64,000 nucleotides of DNA, taken from Castor canadensis. Its lineage: Eukaryota; Chordata; Mammalia; Rodentia; Castoridae. The stretch is taken from the NCBI RefSeq assembly GCF_047511655.1, contig NC_133400.1:1741001-1805000 (forward strand), written 5' to 3'. Positions 32,931-43,654 of the stretch are shown here, in pieces. The stretch's first letter is position 1. Every line of letters starts with the position of its first letter. Made by a program: the position numbers and the translations under genes. The notes beneath the pieces were generated by a model, which did not search any database, had not been told where the DNA came from, and was given only the letters and a program-made list of their open reading frames with translations.

Positions 32931-33004
32931 CCACCACCCCGAGAGAACACCAAGGAAATTAAAGAACCAAGAATTGGCCCTGCCTTTCCTATAAGAACTG
33001 TCCT

Positions 33005-33145
33005 GCTGCCAGGACGGGCAAATAGTTCAAGAGACCCTATTTAAAAAAAAAAAAAAAACCATCACAAAAAGGGCTGGTTGTATGGCTCAAGGTGTAGACC
33101 CTGAGTTCAAATCCCAGTACCACAAAAAATAAAAAATAAAAAAAA
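33005..33145 (+). mobile_element. B1-ID SINE, 5'-truncated, deleted-ID subtype
   Basis: GCAAATAGTTCAAGAGACCC, poly-A-rich linker, GGCTGGTTGTATGGCTCAAG and the short tail. Confidence 0.87.
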
Positions 33146-33349
33146 AAGACACACCATCTTCAGAAAAAAGCAACTCTCTACAGCCATGACCAGGGGTACA
33201 ACCTGTATCACAGAGCCACCAATACTGTAAGAGACTGGGGACTGTAAAATCTCCTGGTGGTGACCACCAGAGAACAGGGATGAGGCCCAGGAGGGGTTCT
33301 AGTGAGCTGCAAATGGTGTGTCTGGCCCCAGTGTAGGTGTATATAGGGG

Positions 33350-33531
33350 CTTTTCCTGGGGTTTGAACTCAGGGCCTACACCTTAAGCCACTCCACCAGC
33401 CCTTTTTTGTGATGGGTTTGTTTCGAGATGGGTCTTGAGAATTATTGACCCAGGCTGGCTTGGAACTGTGATCCTCCTGATCTGCCTCCTGAGTAGCTGG
33501 GATTACAGGTGTGAGCAACTAGCACCTGGCT
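33350..33531 (-). mobile_element. B1-ID SINE, deleted-ID subtype
   Basis: GGGCCTACACCTTAAGCCAC, CTCCACCAGCCCTTTTTTGT, end GATTACAGGTGTGAGCAACT. Confidence 0.9.
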
Positions 33532-34064
33532 AGTGATAGTTTTAAAGAATTGTCAGAGGGAGGAAGTAAGACCGTCATTTTCCCATGTACTCACGCAAAG
33601 CCTGCTCACTGTCCCTCCCCTCTCGGAAGCACGCTGGACAGAGTCCACAGGGGATCCCCCACCAAAATTTAGCTTACGTGGGGACCTGGACCCTGGAGGC
33701 GTATGCCAGGCTTTCATCATCTAAGGGAGATCGGAGGCTGGGGAGAAGACCAGTCAGAAACCAGGGACAGCTGCCATCCGTAGGACACCTGGAACCTCTT
33801 AGGTGTCTATGGAAACCAGTGAATTAGTGTTTGCTCATCTGTCCTGAAAACAGAGGGTGCAGAGGGATTGAGGTTGCTCACTTGTAATACTGATCTTCAT
33901 GGCGATCATCTCCGTCACACAAGCACGTGAAAGCAGGGCTGGCTGACCTCTGTGCTTCCTACAATGAGAGTTTCTAATCCGGCGTCACTGTCCCCTTCCT
34001 CTGCCCACCCCACCCTCTCCCCTTCCCCGCTTGCTTGGCTCCCAGAACTTGCCTGTGGCTCATT
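33532..34064. other. Unannotated intergenic stretch
   Basis: No gene or repeat recognised. Confidence 0.45.
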
Positions 34065-34240
34065 TTGATTGTTCATTTTTAGATAATATCTTTTTCTTTT
34101 GGAATAATTTTAGGTCTGCAGAAAAAGCTGCAGGTAGATTGAGAGTTGCCGGTTCCATGGACTCGGTACGAAACCGCCTTTGGTACTTTTCCTGACAGCA
34201 TTTGGATTTCTCTGTTCTCCATGAACCAGTCCCATCTGGG
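34065..34240. mobile_element. Possible old L1 fragment
   Basis: TTTTGGAATAATTTTAGGTC then TGCAGAAAAAGCTGCAGGTA resembles a conserved stretch of old L1s. Weak. Confidence 0.35.
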
Positions 34241-34894
34241 ATCTCATGGGACTCACTTTGCCGAGGCCCCCCCACAGCTCCCTTTCTGATGGCGTCCTGC
34301 TGTGGCAGCTCCACCTGCCACCTCCAGGAGAATGCACCTCCTTGAGCTCCATGGTCTCCCAGGTATCTCTGTGACTCTGGACAGACACTGCCCTCTGAGG
34401 TCTCCCCTCTGACCGGACACTGGCCAGTCATCACTCTCCAGGACATGCTGGGGTTGCAGAATACCTTCCCCTGACTGCACTTTGCAAAATCAGGGAACCA
34501 AGTACAAAGAAACTAAGCCACTGGCAGCAGACATCCTGCAATGGGGCCCTGCAGCTTCCTCGCTGTCGGTCCTTAAGCTGTGGAATTGCTTAGGCCACTG
34601 GGTCAGATCAGCCTCACATGGATATTTCTGCCTGAGGGAGGTGAGCACAGTGCAGCCCAGGACGGTGGCTGGGTCTTCACTGTTGCTGTGCCCCATGCCG
34701 ACGGGAGCTCTTGGCCTCCTGCTCTCTGGCCTGCTCAGCTCTGTGGCTCAGTTTCAATCCCTTCTGGCTCCCTGTAGTCAAGCCCGCACCCATCACAGTC
34801 CCTCCTACATCAAACTCCTTCTCGCTACCTGGCAGTGCCACTGCGAGTTCAACACCAACCCAAACATAGAACAAACTTCTGATCTAAGGGCTTT
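34241..34894. other. Unannotated intergenic stretch
   Basis: No gene recognised; + ORF of 162 codons (34482-34970) runs into L1 sequence. Confidence 0.4.
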
Positions 34895-35112
34895 GGGTGA
34901 CGATGATGTATCCCTGCAGATTCATCAGTCATATCAAATAGAGCACACCAGTGCAGGTGCAGGACATTGAGAGTGGGAGAGATTTGTGGGGGACGGGGCG
35001 GGGGGGGGGGCAGTTGATATCTAGGGTGCATGGGAACAATCTGTGCTTCACACTCAATCTTACTGTAAACTTAAAACTACTCCAAAAATAAGTCTATTAA
35101 AAAAAAGAAAAG
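34895..35112 (+). mobile_element. Old L1 (L1M-type) 3' end
   Basis: GATGATGTATCCCTGCAGAT, TTCATCAGTCATATCAAATA, a G-rich patch, TGCATGGGAACAATCTGTGC, AAACTTAAAACTACTCCAAA, then AATAAGTCTATTAAAAAAAA follow the L1M 3'-end order, with a poly-A. Confidence 0.75.
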
Positions 35113-35588
35113 CAAACCCCGTGTGATTGGCTGGCCCTGCTCTCCGTTTGAGGCTAGCTGGCACCCAGAGTGTCCCCTGGTTCAGGAGTCCAAGTTTCTA
35201 CTCCCTCCGCTCTTCCCCGCACTACAGTCCTTTAGGTCACCTCTTTACAAACCATCCTCAGCTGGTGTTTTGTCCTTACAGGGCTACTCTGACGTTTCAA
35301 AGACTGGCCACACAATGACCTGTGTGCAGCTCTGCCACACAGCACCGAGATGCAACAGTCCCGAAAGCTGGAAGGCCAAGATCACGGTGTCAGCAGGGTC
35401 GATTTCTCCTGAGGACTCTGCCGCAGGCTGTAGGCAGCAAGGTGTGGGGCCTACATTTCCAACATCTCCATCCTCTGCCCTCCTGGTTTCCCTCCGCAGG
35501 GTGCTGCATCCCTAGTGTCTCTGTCTACGCCTGCTTTTCTGATCAGATTGCACTTGGGTCTGACTTACCAGCCTCATTTTTCTTTTCT
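35113..35588. other. Unannotated intergenic stretch
   Basis: No gene or repeat recognised. Confidence 0.45.
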
Positions 35589-35786
35589 TACTGAAGCTTG
35601 AACTCAGGGCTCTGCGTTTGCAAAGCAGCCACTTGAACCTCATCTCCAGTCAGTCCATTTTGCTCTGGTTACTTTGGAGATGGGGTCTTGAGAACTATTT
35701 GCCTGGGCTGGCCTCGAATCTTGAGTCTCCTGTTCTCAGCTTCCCAAGTAGCTAGGATGACATGTGTAAGCCATGAGCACCCAGCT
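35589..35786 (-). mobile_element. B1-ID dimeric SINE
   Basis: GAAGCTTGAACTCAGGGCTC, CAGTCCATTTTGCTCTGGTT, end GATGACATGTGTAAGCCATG. Confidence 0.87.
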
Positions 35787-36830
35787 TCACAGCCTCATTT
35801 TAATTCAATCATCTCTTCAAAGGTTCAAAGTTTTCTAGGTGATCACATTCCAAGGTACTAGGGTTTAGGACAAAAAAAAAAAAAAAAACTATCACTGAAT
35901 TTGTACCAAAGTTCTCTTTGAAATCATGGAAAAAAGGGCAGGTTCTCACACACTATTATCTAGGAGGGAAAAAAAGCTGTTTTTGTTTGTTTTTTTGGTA
36001 CAGAGGTTTAAACTCAGTACCTTGCATCACTAGGCCTTCTGGAGCCATCTCCCATCCTCACCAGGCCTGCAGGTGAGACCTGGCTTGTACAGCTGAGTGG
36101 CACCTGGGGACTGGCCTCTGCCTATGATGACAGTGGCAGCCTAACATCTGTGAGAAGACACAACACCAGGCACTCCTACTGGTCTTGACCGAGTGCCTCT
36201 TCACACACAGGGCTCGGTGCTGCCCGCATCACACCCTTCCCGGCAAGGCAAGGCAAGGCCGCTCCATATCCTCTCCCCATCCTCAGCCTGATGCAATGTT
36301 TGCCCCGTATGTCAAGTGGCCTGGAACTCCTTCGGTGACGCCGGGCTGACCCCTGGTGGCCGACACAGACATTGCAGGCTCTGCCTCTACCTAACTTCGA
36401 GGCTATGTTGCATCAGCCAAAGGGTGCCTGTCTCACAGCCGTCCCACAGGCCGCCGGGTGTCGGGGAGGGGTGGTGAACGGTCCGAGTGTCACGACCTCA
36501 AGGGGTTCACTCAGTGCTGTGGGGACTGTCTCCAACAGGCCGCCTGCACCTGACGCCTGCTGGATGGGACTGGTGGCCAAAGATGAACTTCTGCCACTTG
36601 CTGGGTGGGCCCTTGTGCTTCAGCCCTCTCTGTCCTCATCCTCAATCCAGGAAAAGGGTCAGGTTGTCCCTGTGCAGTGGCCCAAGGGGCAGCACCTGGA
36701 CCCTGGATCAACGTGGCCTGGTGCTAAGAGAGCAAACCACCCTTCTCTCCCTTGAAAAAATATTGTCAGCAAGCAATGTATGTGACAGATCCCTTCTGCA
36801 GCTTCACTGCAGGAGCTGGCAGGAAGGGGT
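35787..36830. other. Mostly unannotated stretch
   Basis: A partial antisense ID relic lies at 35992-36040 (GGTACAGAGGTTTAAACTCA). The rest, 36041-36830, shows no recognised repeat or gene. Confidence 0.4.
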
Positions 36831-37590
36831 CAAAGGTGAGGAATGGTGGAAGACAGATGGGGAGGATGCTGGGCTCATATCTACAGAACTGGCCTTCTGC
36901 TCATCCTGGGTCTTCAGAGCTGCTTTTGCTGAAAAGCACTGACTGCCCACCCGGGCCCACAAGGTAACTAAAGGCAGGACAAAAGCCTGGCGTCCCTCCT
37001 GAGCCGTTCCCTTCAGCAGTCACCTGGAGTCCAGAAAGCGGGACAGATGGATAACCATCATTAGGATAACGGACAGAAACTGTAAGAGGCATTCACGCTG
37101 CTTTTGCTGAAGAGCACTGACTCCTTCTTGGGCCACGAATTAACTAACAGCAGGAGAAGAGCATGGTATCTCTCCTCCTTAGAGGTTGCTCTAAGCCATT
37201 CTCTTCACAGTCACTTGCAGTCACCCTGGATTCCAGGCAAGAGGGATGATAACTTCTTCATGACAAAGGACAGAAACTACCCTCAACAGTAGACCTTCCT
37301 CAGGACGGACCACCTGCCAGGTGACACTGATCTAGATTACAACCTCTCCCAGAACGAGGACTGAGATAATGATCAACCAGAATACACTGTGACTGAACCG
37401 TTTATACATACCTTTTGTCCCCTCCCCCCAGTTCTTGGTCCATTTAAACCTAGAGCTCATCTCTGTACCCTAAAGATGGCCAAAGATGGGTTGAACGCTT
37501 ACTCTGGCTCTTCCCGAGCAGTGTAATAAATCTTTCTCTGCCTTCACCAGGCCTTTATTTGGGATTTAGGGGCGGACCTGCCATGTGGAA
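36830..37590 (+). mobile_element. Probable LTR with duplicated U3 segment
   Basis: Two imperfect copies (36918-37085 and 37098-37290) share TGCTTTTGCTGAA(A/G)AGCACT, GG(A/C)GAA/ACAAAAG-type blocks and GGACAGAAACT. They are followed by CATTTAAACC (TATA position) and AATAAA at 37525-37530. No coding remnant. Confidence 0.65.
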
Positions 37591-37990
37591 TCTCAGGAGT
37601 TTGGGCCCTGGGTCAAAAACCCTGGCTTCAAAACTACCCCAAGCAACAGCAAGATCAAGTTCTCCAGAGCCCCTTGCAGAACCGAAACTGAGATAATGAT
37701 CCATCGGACCCCTGGCCTGACCAAGACTACCTGCTCCGCAGGCCTGCCGTGTACCTGCCGTGCACACTTCCACCCCCTGCCTTGTCTCACTTTTCTATGA
37801 AACCTCAAGGTTCCCGTGAGCCTCTGGTCAGACCCTGGGTCACTTCCTGACTGATTCACTCAAATAAATCTCCTTTTTCTGCCCTTCACTTCTACTCCTC
37901 TCTCTAATTGGGACTGGTTGCCCAGCTTAGTCTGTTGGGACTCCTGGAGCTGGGCGCTCTCTCCTCTCTCTGTCTCTGTCTCTCTCTCCC
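37591..37990 (+). mobile_element. Second, related LTR-like segment
   Basis: It shares ACTGAGATAATGATC with the preceding LTR (about 37361 and 37686). It also has AATAAATCT at 37863-37871, like AATAAATCT at 37525. It ends in a CTCTCTCC-rich tract. Suggests tandem or nested related LTRs. Confidence 0.5.
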
Positions 37991-39029
37991 ACTTGCTCAC
38001 CATTCCTTTATTATTAGATATAAATTAATTTGAAATTTTCATGCACGCTTATGGGCAAAGATCACTGGTGCCTGGGCAAGTGTCGCCCTCTCCTGGCCGG
38101 CATCCATACCGTAACTGAAATTTCCACGTTAAGTTCAGAAGTACCACCATGAAGATCAAATTTGTTTTTTGAAACAGGAAACAACTCTTAATATCATACT
38201 GACTACTATCATCAGTGAGCAGGTTGTGAGTACGCCGTGACCCTGGCATGCTTCGCATGTGTGACCCCCAAGTGTGTCCCCACACTGCCCAGGCCCAGTC
38301 TGGGATGTCCTGCATACTGTGGTCAGAGATACAGCTAGGGACCATGGAGCACACAAGGCGGGAAAGCTTGTTGTTGATGCTACAGTTGTTTTTAAAAGGT
38401 GCAACTCCTCCACCAGGAAGTGGAGCGTTAGTTCTGTCTGTAGGTTGGTGTTTCAAATCCGGCTAACATCGCTGTTTTGGGCACCTGGCACTCTCGTCCT
38501 GACTGGCCTAGGAGCCAGCTCAGTTTTCCAGCCCAGTGATCTCACAGTTAACAATGACGCTGAGGGTTCCTGGCAGAAGACTTAACTATCAGCTGCCCGG
38601 CTATGAAAATAGAAGGCAGCAGAACTTCAGCTCTCAAGAAGAGCTCCTGCGGTGGTGTCCGTGGCAATGATGAGGCCATCTGGAGGAGGCCAGGTGCAGC
38701 CCTTCCCAGAAGCTGGTTCTGAAAGCTCCATTCGGGGCAGGGAGCTGACCACATCCTTCTATTGCGGGCCATGCTGGTGAATGATGCAATCAACAAGGAA
38801 CAGGTGAAACGCGGACCGTCCCCTCCACCAGAACCTACTCCGCCTGGTTTCGTACGAGGAAGCCATGTTGGAGAATTGGTGGCCCTGTGTTTCAAAGACA
38901 AAGCAGAAACAGATTCCTGCTGTTTGATTTCAAGTAAGTCAAGACTTTCCCGCTCACGGCATTTCCTCTGATGGTGCTGTGCACCCTCCTCCCTTGTCCT
39001 TTTGTTGTTGTTGAAGTTTTAGCAAAGAC
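37991..39029. other. Unannotated stretch with a protein-like patch
   Basis: 38590-38945 looks like a decayed coding fragment (see findings); I do not recognise the protein. The rest shows nothing. Confidence 0.35.
38591..38945 (+). pseudogene. Possible frameshifted coding remnant, unidentified
   Basis: A frame from ATG 38603 reads through SALKKSSCGGVRGNDEAIWR and stops at 38722. A second frame then continues with AMLVNDAINKEQVKRG, PSPPPEPTPPG and SHVGELVALCF up to a TCAAGTAAGT that resembles a splice donor (about 38930-38940). Read across at least one shift, the composition is protein-like and not low-complexity. I know of no matching family by eye, so it may equally be transposon-derived or coincidence. 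The single-block layout would favour a retrocopy. No start context or poly-A was found. Confidence 0.25.
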
Positions 39030-39165
39030 TTATTTTAGTGTATCAGGATAAAGTAGGGAGAAGTGTGTGTATGTGTGAGAAACATCTCCTGCTCCCCACA
39101 CAGGAAATGGGAGTAAAGACTCCTTTCTTGTCTTACCTTGTATTCCCAGGACAAAAATGTTGCCT
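39030..39165 (-). mobile_element. Third fragment of the 18.8/22.6 kb LTR family
   Basis: GAAACATCTCCTGCTCCCCA followed by CACAGGAAATGGGAGTAAAG is the reverse complement of the conserved GGAGCAGGAAATGTTTCT block of that LTR. Confidence 0.65.
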
Positions 39166-39290
39166 GTTTGCTAAATGTAAATAAATTATGAATAAACAAT
39201 GAATGAATAAAGTCCCCAAAGAAACAGTGATAGAATGCAGAGAACATTTAACAAGCATAGTCAGAGAAGGGAACTAAATTAGACTTCATT

Positions 39291-39599
39291 TTTTTTTTTT
39301 TTAATGGGACTGGGTTTGAACTTGGGGCTTCATGCTTGCAAAGCAGGCACTCTGCCTCTTGAGCCAAGCCTCCAGTCCATTTTGTTCTGGTTATTTTGGA
39401 GATGGGGTCTTGTGATCTATTTGTCCAGGCTGGCCTTGAACAGTGCTGGGATGACAGGCATGGGCCACCAATCCCAGCTTTTTTCCATTGAGATGATGTC
39501 TTACAAACTTTTTTTTTAAACCCCATTGGCCTTGAATTGCAGTCCTCCTGACAGCCTCCCAAGTAGCTAGGATTATAGGTGTGAGCCACCAGTGCCCAG
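39291..39599 (-). mobile_element. B1-ID dimer with extra B1 unit
   Basis: ID (GACTGGGTTTGAACTTGGGG), linker complement, B1 piece ending ATGACAGGCATGGGCCACC. Then a second antisense B1 unit ends GATTATAGGTGTGAGCCACC at 39599. Confidence 0.82.
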
Positions 39600-39779
39600 T
39601 TTAGATGTCAAATACTTTATTTAGTAGCACATACTGTGTGCGGGTCATCCAGTATGGAGGACTAAGAGCCTTTGACATTTGATATTAAAGCCTGGCTGAG
39701 ATGAAAGTGAAGACTGAGACACAGAGGCACACAGCTGATATTCATGATCGGTGGAATGAGGAAGAAGATAGTCTGGTTG

Positions 39780-39872
39780 CTTTTTTTTTTTTTTTTTTGG
39801 TGGTACTGGGATTTGAGCTCAGGGACTTGAGCTTGCTAGGCAAGGGCTCTACCACTTGAGCCACACCCCCAC
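39780..39872 (-). mobile_element. ID-type SINE monomer
   Basis: 18 T, GGTGGTACTGGGATTTGAGC, CTTGCTAGGCAAGGGCTCTA, ACTTGAGCCACACCCCC. Confidence 0.9.
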
Positions 39873-40446
39873 CCCAACTGACTGCCTTTTGAATGAGATG
39901 CAAGTACTGTCTTCCCTATGAATGGATTTTGACTGCATAGGGCCTGATAGTATCACTGCAATTCTGTAATTCTCATCTCTAATACCCCTGTTAAAGAACT
40001 GGGGGTTCTCAGCTGCAGTGGCAGTGCCATCTCCCTATTCAGTACTGGCTGTAGCTTGCCTCTAGCTCAGACACTGCCAGTAGAAGAAGGGGTGAGTAAG
40101 GAGGTGTCTGTGCCATGGCTTGCACAAGCTGACTACCTAAGTCCACTGGTAAAGCACCCAGGAAACACCCGGGACAAAAGCTGCTTCAAAAATGCCCTCT
40201 ACTGGAGAGATGGGGAAGCCCATTGCTCCTGGCCTGGTACTGTGTGCACTCTGTGAAGTTAGGTGATTAGGTGCTTCTGGAGTTCAGCTCCCTCCCAGGA
40301 TCTGCTGTGAGAAATTTCTCAGGATTCAGGACAAATCTGTGCTTCTAGAGCGTAGCTGTCGGGGCTGTACAGGAGGCAGGTGAGGCCTGGCTGGTTGGCC
40401 TTTTTGAAGGTGGCACCTGTGTCCTGTCCATGCCAGACCATTCTCA
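39873..40446. other. Unannotated intergenic stretch
   Basis: No gene or repeat recognised. Confidence 0.45.
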
Positions 40447-40883
40447 TTTGCTTAAGAAGGCGCTGGTGACTCACATCTGTAATCCCACCTACTCAGGAGG
40501 CAAAAGTCAGGAGGATCGTGTTTCGAAGCCAGCCCAGGCAAGTAGTTCTCGAGACCCTATCTTGAAAAAAAACCCATCACGAAAAAAGGGCTGGTGGAGT
40601 GGCTCAAGGTGAAGGCCCTGAGTTCAAACCCCAGTACTACAACAAACAAACAAACAAACAAAAAGAATCCGCCATGGCCAGGCACCGTGGCTTACGCCTG
40701 TAATCCTAGCTACTCAGAAGGCAGAGATCAGGAGAATTGTGGTTCAAGGCCAGCCCCAGCAAATAGTTCAGCAGATCCTATCTCAAAACAATCCAACACA
40801 AAAAAGGGCTGGCAGAGTGACTCAAGTGGTACAGCACCTGCCTAGCAAGCATAAGGCCTTGAGATCAAACCCCAGTATCACCA
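40447..40883 (+). mobile_element. Two consecutive B1-ID SINEs of different subtype
   Basis: 40447-40660 has the deleted ID tail (GGCTCAAGGTGAAGGCCCTG). 40677-40883 has the full ID tail (AAGTGGTACAGCACCTGCCT). Both are complete heads, so they are independent insertions in tandem. Confidence 0.92.
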
Positions 40884-41018
40884 CCACGCACGCACGCACA
40901 CACGCACGCACACACACACGCACGCACACACACATGCACGCACGCACACACGTGCACACACGTACACGCGCGCACACGTGCACACACGTACACACACACA
41001 TGCACACACGTACACACA

Positions 41019-41053
<35 letters not shown>
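40884..41053. repeat. Complex CA/CG purine-pyrimidine repeat
   Basis: About 170 bases of alternating purine-pyrimidine: ACGCACGCACACACGCACGC, ACACGTGCACACACGTACAC, GCGCGCAC, ending in a pure (CA)n. It grows out of the tail of the preceding SINE. Confidence 0.95.
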
Positions 41054-41054
<1 letters not shown>

Positions 41055-41064
41055 CACAATCCAG

Positions 41065-41405
41065 CACGGTCTGGATATGGCTTGAATGTGTCCCCAGGGG
41101 CTCATGAGTTGGCAGCTTGGTCTCCAGTGTGGTGGGGACCTTGTGGGAGGTCCTTAGGTCATCCAGGAGCTTTCACAGAATCCTGAGCTCTTGCTGGAAG
41201 AGTCGTAACAGGGAGTCCAACCCCTGAATCACTCTCTGACTTCCCCGGCGAACGTGTGATCTCTTCCCCTTGCAGGTGCTCCTGCCAGAGCTGATGCCCT
41301 GCCATTGGGCTTGCAGCCTCCAAAACTGTGAGCTCAATACCTCTTTTCTTTATAAAGATAGCCTGCCTCAGGTATTTCACTGTAGCAACAGAAAGCAGAC
41401 AACTA
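41065..41405 (+). mobile_element. MST/MLT1-type LTR (ERVL-MaLR)
   Basis: TCTGGATATGGCTTGAATGT, TCTCCAGTGTGGTGGGGACC, AACTGTGAGCTCAATACCTC, TTTTCTTTATAAAGATAGCC and GCCTCAGGTATTTCACTGTA, AGCAACAGAAA follow the MST consensus in order across the whole LTR. Confidence 0.85.
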
Positions 41406-41875
41406 CAACTAGGTTATTTGAACTATTTCTCTCATTCAAAACAACCAAAAATGCAGGATAAAATGTTGAAAGAAGTCTTCTCAGCATCAGAAAGGTAACC
41501 GTGAGTAAAGAATCACCATCCCGACTTCATGGAAGGTACAAACCAAAAATGGTGGTTGGACTCTGAGACCACTTTTGCTTCCAGACACAAGCCAGTCTAC
41601 CACTCTTGGCTCGGCCTTGACAGCCCCAGTGGTGAGGAAGAAGCCTCCAAGTGCAAGGCTAACCCAGGGAAGATTCAAGAGACATCCCACCAGAGGCGGG
41701 GGCGGGGGGAGGGCTGGGGACCCCAGGAGGTCACCTCAGTGCTGGTCCCTGAGACACTGACCACCTCCAGCCCTTCCTCGGGTTTTCAGCCTAAATGTAT
41801 ATCATCTGTGTCATCTGGAAAGCCAGAAGCCAAGAATTCAGACTCAGGAGATCATGGACTTGGAGTTCCTTGTGA
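41406..41875. other. Unannotated intergenic stretch
   Basis: No gene recognised; the 158-codon + ORF (41529-42005) runs into a SINE. Confidence 0.45.
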
Positions 41876-42195
41876 TTTTTTTTTTATGATACTACTAAGG
41901 CTTGAACTCAGGGCCTTGCAGTATCACTTGAGTCACCCCTCAGCCCTTTTTGCTTTTTATATTATTTTTCAGAGCCTCACACTTCTGCCCGAGGCCAGCC
42001 TCTGAACACAATCCTCTTACTTATGGTCTGTGGCATAGCTGGGATGACAGGTGTGCACCAACACACCTAGCTTATCATTGAGATGGGCAGGGTCTCATTA
42101 TCTTTTTGGTAAGGTGCTCTCAAATCATCATCCTCCTGATCTCCACCTCTCCAGTAGCTGGAATTACAGGTGTGAGCTGCCATACCCTGTCTGTG
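41876..42195 (-). mobile_element. Three-part SINE (ID plus two B1-like units)
   Basis: AAGGCTTGAACTCAGGGCCT and TCAGCCC are the ID part. A first B1-like unit ends GATGACAGGTGTGCACCAAC. A second B1-like unit (GAGATGGGCAGGGTCTCATT) ends AATTACAGGTGTGAGCTGCC. Confidence 0.75.
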
Positions 42196-42355
42196 CCTGT
42201 AATTTTCTCAAGAAGCAAAAGCCATTCCCTCTGGAGAAAGATGGTTTCCTTGAAGTCCTTGGCAGGCGGAGGGGGTGGGGCGTGCACATACAGTTCCCTA
42301 AGGATGAGCAGCATCACAAACTGATGAAATAAGACAGGCTTGAAAACATCCTCAA

Positions 42356-42565
42356 GAGCTGAGCATCAGTGGCTCACACCTGCAATCCTAGCTACTTGGG
42401 AGGCTGAGATCAGGAGGATCACTGTTCGAGGCCAGGCAAAGCAACTACTTCTTGAGACCTCATCTCTCCAAAAATGATCAGAGCAAGGTGGATTGGAGTG
42501 GCTTGAGCAGTAGAGTGTCTTCTTTGCAAGCAGGAAGCCCTAGGTTCAAACTCCAGTTCCATGAA
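42356..42565 (+). mobile_element. B1-ID dimeric SINE
   Basis: CATCAGTGGCTCACACCTGC, CAAAAATGATCAGAGCAAGG linker, ID tail with CTTTGCAAGCAGGAAGCCC. Confidence 0.88.
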
Positions 42566-42753
42566 AAAATAAAATCCCTTCATAAAATCTCTTCAGGGAA
42601 TGGGAAATCAAGTGGCCTCAAAGATTTGAGAAAGACACAGACAGGACTTTTGAAATACGATAACAATGGCTGATAATTCCATGCACAGATTACTGACTGT
42701 GAGGCATGAGAGAATCCATGAGCTTGGAGATAAATCAAAGAATTTCCCAGTCA

Positions 42754-42945
42754 GGCACCAGTGGCTCACGCCTGTAATCCCAGCTCCTCAGGAGACAGAG
42801 ATCAGGAGGATCACAGAACGAAGCCAGCCTGGGCAAATAGTTCATGAGACTCTATCTCAAAAAACTCTATCACAAAAAATTGGGCTGGTGAAGTGGCTCA
42901 AGGTGAAGGCTCTGAGTTCAAACCCCAGTACAGAAAAAAAAAAAT
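42754..42945 (+). mobile_element. B1-ID SINE, deleted-ID subtype
   Basis: CAGGCACCAGTGGCTCACGC, AAACTCTATCACAAAAAATT linker, GGCTCAAGGTGAAGGCTCTG tail. Confidence 0.92.
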
Positions 42946-43018
42946 TTCCAGACTGCAACATAAGGAGGCAAAAAGGCAGAACTGCAAGTACCGATGCCTC
43001 TTGACCTCACATACAAAA

Positions 43019-43132
43019 CTTCTTTCTTCCCTCCTTTCTTTCCTTTCTCTCTTCCTTCCTCCCTCCTTCCTTCCTTCCTCTTTCCCTCTCTCCTCTTTTC
43101 CTTCCTCTTCCCCTCCTTCTCTTTCTTTCTCA
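43019..43132. repeat. (CTTC/CCTT)n polypyrimidine tract
   Basis: About 114 bases of C/T: TTCTTTCTTCCCTCCTTTCT and TTCCTTCCTCCCTCCTTCCT patterns. It is followed by an antisense B1-like unit (GAGTCTCGAGTTTTGCCCAG ... to about 43210), which may be its source. Confidence 0.92.
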
Positions 43133-43398
43133 GAGTCTCGAGTTTTGCCCAGGCTGACCTTGAACTCCTGGGCTCAAGAGATCTTTTCCCCTCAGCCTCT
43201 GAAGCAGCTGAGACCACAGATGTGCATCTGTGTGCATACGGCAGAAAATTTTAGCAAATCAGATCTGACAATCCATCAAAAGGGTGATGTGCTGCAACAA
43301 AGTAGGGTTTAGACAGCAATGCAAACATGTTTGATATTAGAGAAATTCATGTAATTCACCACATTAACAATTTCTGAAAAAACATATGATCAATGCTT

Positions 43399-43560
43399 TT
43401 TTTTTTTTTTTGGCAGTACTGGGGTTTGAACTCAGGGCCTGTCTCTCGAGCCCCTCCACCAGCCCTTTTTTGTGAAGGGTTTTTCTAGATAGGGTCTCGA
43501 GCTCTATTTCCCTGGGCTGGCTTTGAACTGCGATCTTCCTGATCTCTGTCTCCTGCGTAA
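43399..43560 (-). mobile_element. B1-ID SINE, deleted-ID subtype
   Basis: GGCAGTACTGGGGTTTGAAC, GTCTCTCGAGCCCCTCCACC; B1 part cut off at TCTGTCTCCTGCG. Confidence 0.85.
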
Positions 43561-43654
43561 AAACCTGTAGGAAACAAGGAATAAAGGAGAGCTTTCTCCT
43601 CCAGATGAAAGGCAGCTATGATCTCTCCGCAGTGGACATCGCCAATAGCGGAAG

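Noticed and set aside
36372..36942. Overlapping + ORFs (127 and 151 codons) before the 36.9 kb LTR
   Set aside because: Different frames of the same GC-rich DNA, no recognisable protein, and the second runs into the LTR.
40822..41107. Cysteine/valine- or histidine/threonine-rich ORFs on both strands
   Set aside because: Direct translation of the CA/GT alternating repeat.
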